Shown: in pieces, positions 1 to 5,235 of the stretch | How the letters are laid out: each line of letters begins with the position of its first letter | Numbering within the stretch: the first letter of the stretch is position 1 | Assembly: GCA_018678395.1 (NCBI GenBank) | Contig: JAHHMJ010000233.1 | Span: forward strand, 1 to 7,049 | From: Gemmatimonadota bacterium | Lineage (GTDB): Bacteria > Gemmatimonadota > Gemmatimonadetes > Longimicrobiales > Gaopeijiaceae | Direction: 5' to 3' | Length of the DNA stretch: 7,049 nt | Notes under the pieces: generated by a model | Seen by the model: only the letters and a program-made list of their open reading frames with translations | Told to the model about the DNA's origin: nothing | Database searches by the model: none | Program-made: the position numbers and the translations under genes

Positions 1-546
1 GGGTACCGCCCCGGACAGGGCCACGCCGAGTGCGTAGTCGGGAAACTCGATGGTCGGGTTGTTGACGAACGGGACGCCGAGAAAGAAGAGGTTCTCGTCG
101 TTGGCGATGCGGCTCACGTCGATGAACCCGGTCGCGTCCAGCAGACCCACATGCGTCTCCAGGTCTGCTGCAACGGGCAGCACCAATCGCAGTTCGGAGA
201 GTTGGACGCGGCCTTTGCGTCGGCGGTCCAACGCCGTCCCCGCATCGGTATTGGCCTCCCCGATGACGCGGGACACCCCTTGGCGGCGCGGGGTGGTGCT
301 GGCCTCGCCATAACCGAACAGGCGGAAAGGTCCGAGGGGCACATCCACGAAGAGATCGAACGAACTCACGACCTCCGCACGGGCTCGATCGTCCGAGGCC
401 CATTGCCCCACGGTGGTGACTCCGCCCGAGAGCCCGAGGGGCGTTTCTTGCCCCATTGCGGCGCGGGGGCCGAGGACCGGAGACACCGCCATCCCCAAGG
501 CGATGCCCGCGGCGAGCGCGAGGCCTGTTCCCGGATGCTCGCTCAT
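1..546 (-). CDS. Carbohydrate porin (OprB-like), N-terminal part, truncated by window edge
   Basis: The frame is open from an ATG at 546 to base 1 (182 codons, no stop), so the 3' end lies outside the window. Residues 9-25 are hydrophobic and look like a Sec signal peptide, with possible cleavage near AMG-QE (31-34). The n-region is odd: it has E3 and H4 but no Lys or Arg. After it come alternating beta-type stretches such as SSFDLFVDVPLGPFRLFGYG. A segment with FIDVSRIANDE (141-151), a phenylalanine-rich stretch, VNNPTIEFP (161-169) and YALG (171-174) resembles, from memory, the conserved N-terminal region of OprB-type carbohydrate porins. Such proteins form outer-membrane channels for sugars. 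The start is supported by an in-frame stop four codons upstream and a GAGG 7 nt before the ATG. Antisense frames here are shadows. Another outer-membrane beta-barrel family is possible; that this is a real gene is more certain than the family. Confidence 0.72.
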   Translation of the reverse strand, partial: MSEHPGTGLALAAGIALGMAVSPVLGPRAAMGQETPLGLSGGVTTVGQWASDDRARAEVVSSFDLFVDVPLGPFRLFGYGEASTTPRRQGVSRVIGEANTDAGTALDRRRKGRVQLSELRLVLPVAADLETHVGLLDATGFIDVSRIANDENLFFLGVPFVNNPTIEFPDYALGVALSGAVP

Positions 547-553
547 GGGGAAA

Positions 554-557
554 CCTC
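554..557 (-). promoter_or_regulatory. Ribosome binding site of the porin gene
   Basis: Minus-strand GAGG lies 7 nt upstream of the ATG at 546. An in-frame TGA at 556-558 rules out a longer protein, so this site fixes the start. Confidence 0.6.
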
Positions 558-569
558 AGAAGTGCGGGG

Positions 570-654
570 AGCGGCGCAGCCGCCGCTGCCACGAGCCAGC
601 GCACCTGTCTTCCGCGCTCCTCGTTGCCGCTGGCCCCGAATCGTTCGTGGGGCC
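570..654 (-). other. Two GC-rich hairpins in the gap between vapC and the porin gene
   Basis: The 235 bases between the vapC stop and the porin start hold no convincing gene. Two inverted repeats are visible. At 632-654, GGCCCC (632-637) pairs with GGGGCC (649-654), and the stem continues with GAA (638-640) to TTC (644-646) across a 2-base bulge and a TCG loop. At 570-587, AGCGGC pairs with GCCGCT across a 6-base loop; an overlapping alternative pairs GCAGC (576-580) with GCTGC (585-589). Neither has a T-run on either strand, so they are not standard intrinsic terminators. They could end vapBC transcription, structure the porin 5' leader, or belong to a dispersed repeat. The folding is seen in the sequence; the role is unknown. 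Confidence 0.4.
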
Positions 655-781
655 CAATGACCTCATGGCCACTCTGTGTTGCTCCTGCACTTTCCGCAAT
701 GATGGGCGAAGCGCGATGAGCCACCTGAATCCAGGCGACCGCCGACGAGCCGTTGTGGCGCGCTGTGGATCTCGAACCGCT

Positions 782-1231
782 TCATGGCCCGCCTCGACCG
801 TCTGTCGCCTCCAGTGGATTCTCCCACTTCAGTCGGCTGAAGCGGGCGAAGTCACGGTCGGTCGTCTGAAGCGTGAGCCCATACTCGATCGACAGCGCGG
901 CCAGGTGGGCGTCGGGAACCAACTCGGCGCGCCCGGCCTCCGGGATCAGCGCCGCGAGGATCTCGGGATACCGGTCGGCCGGCTCGGGCGTGAATACGTT
1001 CCTGAGGCGACGCCACTCGTCCACCTGATCCCACGCGGCCTGAACCGACATGGGGTTGGTGAAGATCCTGCGGTTGGACACGAGCCGAGCGAACGCCAAC
1101 AGGCTCGACCAGGGCAGACCCACTCCTGCCACACCCGAGAGTTGCTCCTCGAGCCAGGCCCGGGCCGGCTCGTGCTGCTCCATGCCCTGCATCTTCGCGT
1201 AGACGAGCAGATTCGCGTCGACGAGGATCAT
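782..1231 (-). CDS. vapC: VapC-type PIN-domain toxin, ribonuclease
   Basis: This 149-residue protein has typical PIN-domain length and layout. It starts MILVDANLLVYA, which supplies the first metal aspartate (D5, with N7). A central segment, GLPWSSLLAFARL (38-50), precedes VPDAHLAALSIEYG (105-118) carrying D107, and TTDRDFARF (123-131) carries D125 and D127. PIN toxins are Mg/Mn-dependent endoribonucleases that cut tRNA or rRNA when freed from their antitoxin. The second acidic residue seen in many VapCs (a Glu in the central segment) is not obvious, since W41-S42-S43 stands there; related VapC groups with a PW segment appear, from memory, to share this. The start overlaps the antitoxin stop as ATGA, and a GAGG at 1239-1242, inside the antitoxin gene, lies 7 nt upstream, so translation is probably coupled. 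The RNA target cannot be read from sequence. Confidence 0.9.
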   Translation of the reverse strand: MILVDANLLVYAKMQGMEQHEPARAWLEEQLSGVAGVGLPWSSLLAFARLVSNRRIFTNPMSVQAAWDQVDEWRRLRNVFTPEPADRYPEILAALIPEAGRAELVPDAHLAALSIEYGLTLQTTDRDFARFSRLKWENPLEATDGRGGP

Positions 1232-1476
1232 CGGAAGCCCTCGCCTTCACCGATGGCGAGCGCCTCGTGGAGGCTGTCGAGATCCGGGAGGGTGCAGCCG
1301 CCCGCGGGATGCGGGGTGATGCGGTAGGGGGTGGCCTCTTCCGCGGGTGCGCTGAGCGCGTCGAGCCCGGCCCGCAGGGCCGCATTCACGACCGCCTTGA
1401 AGGAGTCGGATCGCTCAACCTGGAGCTTCTCGAGGCGGATGGCGACGTCGTCGTCGAGCGTCAGTGTCGTTCTCAT
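1228..1476 (-). CDS. vapB: VapB-type antitoxin, ribbon-helix-helix DNA-binding protein
   Basis: An 82-residue protein placed first in the toxin-antitoxin operon. The N-terminus MRTTLTLDDDVA gives the beta strand of a ribbon-helix-helix fold, followed by a helix (about 11-20) and FKAVVNAALRAGLDAL (26-41), the typical turn and second helix of VapB proteins. The acidic C-terminal tail, with TLPDLDSLHEAL (62-73), is the expected toxin-binding part that occupies the PIN active site. In this family the antitoxin neutralises the toxin and, alone or in complex, represses its own promoter. The tandem repeat and inverted half-site just upstream fit such an operator. No Shine-Dalgarno sequence precedes the ATG, because the repeat abuts it. 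A second ATG at 1480 is out of frame. I am confident of the pairing; other RHH antitoxin names would describe the same role. Confidence 0.88.
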   Translation of the reverse strand: MRTTLTLDDDVAIRLEKLQVERSDSFKAVVNAALRAGLDALSAPAEEATPYRITPHPAGGCTLPDLDSLHEALAIGEGEGFR

Positions 1477-1492
1477 ACATCAGAACATCAGA
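1477..1492. repeat. Perfect tandem 8-bp direct repeat abutting the vapB start codon
   Basis: ACATCAGA is present twice without spacing, at 1477-1484 and 1485-1492, touching the vapB start codon. An inverted copy of its core (TGATGT) is at 1505-1510. The 8-bp period is less than one helical turn, so two bound dimers would lie side by side, as ribbon-helix-helix repressors commonly do. Confidence 0.75.
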
Positions 1493-1513
1493 CCTGCGAT
1501 GCCGTGATGTCAA
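1477..1513 (-). promoter_or_regulatory. vapBC promoter and probable VapB/VapBC operator
   Basis: Read on the minus strand, a perfect TTGACA lies at 1513-1508. A 17-base spacer leads to TGATGT at 1490-1485, a poor -10 match. The -35 box overlaps an ACATCA half-site (1510-1505). The opposite orientation, TGATGT, occurs twice between it and the start codon. The half-sites at 1505-1510 and 1485-1490 form an inverted repeat with a 14-base spacer. A promoter placed this way would start transcription at or next to the ATG at 1476, which fits a leaderless mRNA and the absence of a ribosome binding site. Binding of a ribbon-helix-helix dimer here would block RNA polymerase. The repeats are seen; promoter use and repression are inferred. 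Confidence 0.55.
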
Positions 1514-1559
1514 TCGGATGGGGTGGAGGTGCCGAGCCGTCCGCCCGCCTCGCCAACGA

Positions 1560-1573
1560 GGGGGCGAGCCCCC
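1560..1573. other. Short GC hairpin upstream of the permease gene
   Basis: GGGGG (1560-1564) and CCCCC (1569-1573) can pair over a CGAG tetraloop. It lies 77 bases before the permease start in the divergent region. It might be part of a 5' leader, but it is short and could be chance in such GC-rich DNA. I see no clear -35/-10 pair for the permease in 1514-1650. Confidence 0.3.
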
Positions 1574-1638
1574 GACGACGCCCCTGAAACCGCGCCGCCC
1601 ACCCCGGCGTAGGGCCGCGTAGAGCGACGTACACGGAC

Positions 1639-1647
1639 GAGGGGAGG
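1639..1647 (+). promoter_or_regulatory. Ribosome binding site of the permease gene
   Basis: A purine run with GAGG at 1639-1642 (8 nt before the ATG) and GGAGG at 1643-1647 (3 nt before) precedes the start at 1651. The first has the better spacing and supports this start. Confidence 0.6.
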
Positions 1648-1650
1648 GGA

Positions 1651-4065
1651 ATGGCCACGCTCGGGCACGATCTGAAGTTCGGTCTCCGCATGCTGCTCAA
1701 GACGCCCGTGGTCTCGGGGGTCGCGGCGCTGTCTCTGGCGTTGGGAATCGCGGCCAACGCGGGGATGTTCGCGCTGTTGGACGGCTTTCTCTGGAACCCC
1801 CTCCCCTGGCCCGACCAGGACGAATTGGTCGTCTTCCAGGAACAACGGGACGGCGAAGCGGTCGAGCTCGCATCCGGTGTCTCGGTCGCCAACTACAGGG
1901 ACTACATCGAAGCCGGCCAGTCCTTCGAGAGCGCCTTCCTGTACGGCATCGAGCTCGCCAACCTCACCGGGGTCGAGGTGCCCGAGCAGCTTCAGGTCGT
2001 GGTGTCCACACCCGACATCTTCGAGGTGCTCGAAGTGCAGCCGGCTCTCGGACGCGGCTTCCGGCCCGAGGAGGGCGCAGAAGGACGCGGCAACCTGCTG
2101 GTCCTGACGCACGATTTCTGGGAGCGACGCTTCCTCGCGGACCGCGCGGTGCTCGGGCAGACGCTGACGATCGACGGTACGCAGCACACGATCATCGGCG
2201 TCATGCCCCAGGACTTCGACATGGTCCCGGCCAACGTCCAGGCCATCCGGCCCACCGACTACGACGGCGAGCTGGAGAACCGGGGCAATCACGGCTATCT
2301 GGCCTTCGCGCGGCTGCGCGCCGGCGTCACGCCCGCTCAGGCCGAGGCCGCCCTCGCCCCCGTCTCGCAGCGTCTCGCAGGCGAGTTCCCGGAGGCCAAG
2401 CGGGGGTGGACGCTCCGGATCACGCCCATGGGCGACTTCTTTCCCGGGCCGACGGACCAGCGGATGGTGGTCATCCTGACCGCGGTGACGCTGTTCGGTC
2501 TGCTGATCGCCTGCGCGAATGTGGCCAACCTCCTGCTGGGGCGCGCCGAAGTACGGCAGAAGGAGATCTCGGTGCGCACCGCGCTCGGCGCCGGACGCGC
2601 CAGGATCCTGCGGCAGCTCCTGACGGAGAGCGTGACGCTCGGCGTGGTGGCCGGCGGGATCGGGGTCCTGCTGTCCGTCTACCTCATTCGCTGGATCGCC
2701 TCGGCCATGCCCCCGGAGATGCCCCGCAGCATGATCCCGGCGTTGAACCCGACGGTGCTGTTCCTCACCGTCGCCGTTTCGCTCGGGGCGGGCGTGCTCT
2801 TCGGCCTGGCCCCGGCACTTCACGCTACGGGCGGGGAGCTTCGGGAAGGGCTTGGAGAGGGGAGCCGCGGTGGGACGGCGGGGCGCCGACGGAAGCGTCT
2901 CCGCAACACCTTCGTCATCGGTGAGTTCGCGGTGGCCCTCGCGCTCCTGACCGGAGCAGGGTTCCTGATGCAGGCCTTCGACAGCGTGGCGAACACCGAC
3001 GCGGGCTTCGACACCGACGGCTTGCTGAGCTTCCGGCTTTCGGTCCTGGAAGATCGCTACACGGACGACGGTGCGGTCGTGGTCTACCAGGAGGAACTGC
3101 TCCGTGCCCTGAACGAGATCCCCGGCGCGACGGACGTAGCCGTCATGTCGGCCCTGCCGAGGGGCCGGAATACGGACCGGGCCCGATATTCCGTGGACGG
3201 CCGGCCCGTGCTCGATGCCGTCGAGCAGCCTGCGGCCACGTTCCAGGCGGTGAACGCCGACTACTTCGCCGCCCTCGACGTCGAGTTGATCCGGGGTCGG
3301 TTGCTCGAGGAGTCCGACCGGGCCGACGCGCAGCCGGTGGCGCTCGTGAGCCAGGCGCTCGCCCGCTTGGAGTTCCCCGACGAGGACGCACTCGGCAAGA
3401 CGATCACCGTGCGCGGCGAATCCCGCATGGTCGTGGGCGTGGTCGAGGACGTGATGCACGAGCGGATTCAGCTGGCGGGGCAGTCGGGCGAGGCGATCTA
3501 CCTCCCCATCGCCCAGTACCCTCTGCGCAACCCGAGCTTCGCGATCCGCTCGGAGGGTGACCCCGCCCGCCTGTCGGCCGACGTACGGCAGGCCATCTGG
3601 TCGGTCGAGGCCGACCAGCCGGTCGCCCAGCTGCGCACGGTCCAGGCGCACATCGACGAGTCTCTGGCCGGTCCCCAGGCGCTCTCGCTCTTCCTGATGA
3701 TCATCGGCGCGGTCGCGCTGTCGCTGGCCGCCATGGGCATCTATGGGGTCATGGCCCACGCGGTGGAGCAACAGCGCCGCGAGATCGGGATCCGCATGGC
3801 GCTGGGCGCGGGCCGAGGCAAGGTGGTCGGGATGGTCACCCGCACGGGCCTGACCCTGGCCGGCGCAGGCATGCTCCTGGGCGTGCCGTTGGCCTATCTC
3901 ATGTTCCGCGGCATCACCGGCATGATGAACATCTTCGGCGGTACGGCCGGCTATGGGTACGCGGCGGGGGTGGCAGGCGCGCTGATGCTCGCCGCGCTGC
4001 TGTCCAGCTATCTGCCCGCTCGCCGCGCCAGCGCCGTGCCGCCCGCGGTGGCCCTCAACGATTGA
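1651..4065 (+). CDS. Duplicated MacB/FtsX-type ABC permease (ADOP family), no adjacent ATPase
   Basis: At 804 residues this fits the length of the acidobacterial duplicated orphan permease group. Two MacB-like halves are visible. Each has one N-terminal membrane segment (about 20-44 and 421-443), a large extracytoplasmic domain (about 45-265 and 445-675) and three C-terminal membrane segments (about 271-296, 329-350, 370-390; and 678-702, 732-753, 771-790). The duplication is clear from EISVRTALGAGR at 305-316 and EIGIRMALGAGR at 711-722. In MacB/FtsX permeases this cytoplasmic loop contacts the ATPase. The C-terminus SSYLPARRASAVPPAVAL is typical of the family. The likely role is moving or extracting envelope lipids, lipoproteins, peptides or drugs by conformational coupling; the substrate is unknown. 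No Walker-motif gene is present in the window, so the ATPase must be encoded elsewhere. Family assignment is firm, function is inferred. Confidence 0.92.
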   Translation: MATLGHDLKFGLRMLLKTPVVSGVAALSLALGIAANAGMFALLDGFLWNPLPWPDQDELVVFQEQRDGEAVELASGVSVANYRDYIEAGQSFESAFLYGIELANLTGVEVPEQLQVVVSTPDIFEVLEVQPALGRGFRPEEGAEGRGNLLVLTHDFWERRFLADRAVLGQTLTIDGTQHTIIGVMPQDFDMVPANVQAIRPTDYDGELENRGNHGYLAFARLRAGVTPAQAEAALAPVSQRLAGEFPEAKRGWTLRITPMGDFFPGPTDQRMVVILTAVTLFGLLIACANVANLLLGRAEVRQKEISVRTALGAGRARILRQLLTESVTLGVVAGGIGVLLSVYLIRWIASAMPPEMPRSMIPALNPTVLFLTVAVSLGAGVLFGLAPALHATGGELREGLGEGSRGGTAGRRRKRLRNTFVIGEFAVALALLTGAGFLMQAFDSVANTDAGFDTDGLLSFRLSVLEDRYTDDGAVVVYQEELLRALNEIPGATDVAVMSALPRGRNTDRARYSVDGRPVLDAVEQPAATFQAVNADYFAALDVELIRGRLLEESDRADAQPVALVSQALARLEFPDEDALGKTITVRGESRMVVGVVEDVMHERIQLAGQSGEAIYLPIAQYPLRNPSFAIRSEGDPARLSADVRQAIWSVEADQPVAQLRTVQAHIDESLAGPQALSLFLMIIGAVALSLAAMGIYGVMAHAVEQQRREIGIRMALGAGRGKVVGMVTRTGLTLAGAGMLLGVPLAYLMFRGITGMMNIFGGTAGYGYAAGVAGALMLAALLSSYLPARRASAVPPAVALND
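2361..2380 (+). repeat. Perfect 10-bp tandem duplication inside the permease gene
   Basis: CGTCTCGCAG occurs twice back to back within codons for VSQRLAGEF (about residues 238-246). The unit is not a multiple of three, so losing or gaining one copy would shift the frame and inactivate the gene. The present reading frame is intact and the protein looks normal across it. Confidence 0.6.
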
Positions 4066-4091
4066 GGGGGGGTGCTTCGCGGCGCCCCCCA
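4066..4091. terminator. GC-rich hairpin between convergent genes, probable two-way terminator
   Basis: Just after the permease stop, GGGGGG (4067-4072) pairs with CCCCCC (4085-4090). The stem extends through a T-G wobble, G4074-C4083 and C4075-G4082 to a 6-base loop. It fills most of the 36 bases between the permease and the convergent creatininase-family gene. No T-run follows on either strand, so it is not a classical intrinsic terminator, but the position suits separation of opposing transcripts. Confidence 0.55.
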
Positions 4092-4101
4092 CCCTTCCGA
4101 G

Positions 4102-5082
4102 CTATCGCCCCGTCCCCGGCGGCCGCAGTTCATTCCAGCGTGCAATGAAAGCCACGGCGGCGTTCACGCTCGCCTCGACGCCGACCCGCCCCCGCTCCCT
4201 CGTCGCCTCGGCCGGGTCGCGCACGCCCCAGACTCCGGTGGTCGACATCTCACGCGCCGAGGTGCCCTTGCCGGTGGCTTCGTCCTTGAGGCCCTCTGCG
4301 AGAAAGACGGCGAGGGCGGTCGGGTCGCCCGCCACGACCTCGGGCAGCATCGCCTCCATGTGGGGCGGTAGCGTGAGCTCTGCCGCATAGGCCGCCTCGA
4401 GGTCGACCAGCTCGGGAATCAGATACAGCGCCCGCGACGTCTCGGGGGTGCCCCCGTGTCGGTCCAACACCGGCGGACCCGCGGAGGCGGTGCCCGGAGT
4501 CGTGGTCCGGTCCATGAACGGCCCCGTGACGGTTCCCAGGTCGAGCGCGATCCCCTCGGTCTCCTGGTTGATGCGATCCACGATGAAGCCGGTGATCGCG
4601 CGATTGCCGCCGTGAGCGTTCAGGAAGAGGAAGCGTTTGAATCCATGCTGCATGAGGCTCTTCGCCGCTTCGACGAAGACCTCCTGGATCAGTTCCGACG
4701 GAAGGGTGACCGTCCCCGCGAACTCCATGTGATAGGGGGACTGGCCCGGCATCATGATCGGGGCCACCAGGATGTCGGCGCGCTGCCCGATCAGCTTCGC
4801 CTGCTGCAGGCCGTTCAGGTAGTCGGTCCCGATCGGAAGGTGCGTTCCGTGTTGCTCGAGCGAGGCCACCGGAATGAGGACCATGTCGCTCCTCGTCAGC
4901 AGGTCCTCGACCTCCGGCCGGGTCATGTGCGGGAGGTAGTTGCGCACCTTCACGACCTCGGGGAGCCCGTTGTCCGAGGCGGGGGCCGGGTCGGAGGTGG
5001 CCTGGGCTGGGGCCGGGGCCGGGGTGGCCACGCCCACGAGGCCGCAGGCGAGGAATGCGAAGACGACGAGTGCTCGGTTCAT
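4102..5082 (-). CDS. Exported creatininase-superfamily amide hydrolase
   Basis: A 326-residue protein. Residues 1-28 form a Sec signal peptide (MNRALVVFAFLACGLVGV, then an Ala/Pro stretch ending AQA). The mature part has the family signatures: SLEQHGTHLPIGTD (74-87) with metal ligands E76, H78 and D87; PGQSPYHMEFAGT (112-124); LNAHGGN (154-160) with H157; and HGGTPETS (209-216) with E214. Family members are metal enzymes that open cyclic or linear amides, such as creatininase and FAPy deformylase, and include the mycofactocin peptidase MftE. Classical creatininase has HYEN where this has HGGN, so creatinine is probably not the substrate. The start at 5082 was chosen because GGAG lies 6 nt upstream; the frame stays open to 5781, but that extension overlaps the neighbour and is not protein-like. 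An ATG at 5094 would add four residues. The FLAC at 10-13 is a poor lipobox. The substrate is unknown. Confidence 0.9.
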   Translation of the reverse strand: MNRALVVFAFLACGLVGVATPAPAPAQATSDPAPASDNGLPEVVKVRNYLPHMTRPEVEDLLTRSDMVLIPVASLEQHGTHLPIGTDYLNGLQQAKLIGQRADILVAPIMMPGQSPYHMEFAGTVTLPSELIQEVFVEAAKSLMQHGFKRFLFLNAHGGNRAITGFIVDRINQETEGIALDLGTVTGPFMDRTTTPGTASAGPPVLDRHGGTPETSRALYLIPELVDLEAAYAAELTLPPHMEAMLPEVVAGDPTALAVFLAEGLKDEATGKGTSAREMSTTGVWGVRDPAEATRERGRVGVEASVNAAVAFIARWNELRPPGTGR

Positions 5083-5088
5083 CCGGGA

Positions 5089-5092
5089 CTCC
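5089..5092 (-). promoter_or_regulatory. Ribosome binding site deciding the creatininase-family start
   Basis: Minus-strand GGAG ends 6 nt before the ATG at 5082, directly ahead of a good signal peptide. No comparable site precedes the alternative ATG at 5094. Confidence 0.6.
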
Positions 5093-5220
5093 ATGCGGGA
5101 CGCCGTGGGGGTCGAGCCCATCGTAGAGCGAGCCGCGCCCCGGGGCCACAACGCCCGGGGCCGCCATGCGCTCGGGCGCGCGCGTGATCGAACCGATATG
5201 CTGACTCCCTCCGCCGACCC

Positions 5221-5234
5221 GAGAGACGAGAGAC
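5221..5234 (+). repeat. Tandem 7-bp purine-rich repeat before the amidohydrolase start
   Basis: GAGAGAC occurs twice, back to back, one base before the ATG at 5236. It supplies the only purine-rich, Shine-Dalgarno-like sequence for this gene (GAGA), which is weak. Slippage between the copies would change spacing to the start codon. Confidence 0.55.
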
Positions 5235-5235
5235 G

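Larger units (their letters stand above)
5083..5235. promoter_or_regulatory. Divergent promoter region between the two exported hydrolase genes
   Basis: These 153 bases separate two head-to-head genes and must hold both promoters, unless the genes are read from further away. Leftward, TACGAT (5125-5120 on the minus strand) is a fair -10, placed 37 bases before the start codon at 5082, with no good -35. Rightward, TATGCT (5197-5202) is a possible -10, 33 bases before the start codon at 5236, also without a clear -35. Between them CCCCGGG (5138-5144) and CCCGGGG (5154-5160) form a 7-bp inverted repeat with a 9-base spacer, which could be a hairpin or a shared regulator site. Promoter calls are weak. 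Confidence 0.35.

Noticed and set aside
554..666. 36-codon minus-strand frame ahead of the porin gene
   Set aside because: It has a weak ribosome site and an Arg/Ser-rich sequence without features. It ends over the porin ribosome binding site, so a leader peptide is conceivable but unsupported.
766..790. tRNA T-arm-like sequence (GGTTCGAGATCC on the minus strand)
   Set aside because: The T-loop closing pair does not form and no acceptor, D or anticodon arms can be found around it.
413..1327. 304-codon plus-strand frame across the toxin-antitoxin region
   Set aside because: It runs antisense to vapC, part of vapB and the start of the porin gene, and its protein has no family features.
1510..4092. 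860-codon open frame antisense to the whole permease gene
   Set aside because: Its translation is low-complexity (rich in His, Arg, Gly and Asp) with no recognisable domain, while the opposite strand encodes a clear permease. Long antisense frames are expected in GC-rich coding DNA.
5044..5055. Possible lipobox (FLAC) in the creatininase-family signal peptide
   Set aside because: Phe stands at -3, and the hydrophobic core continues past the Cys to an Ala-rich region with a normal signal-peptidase I site.
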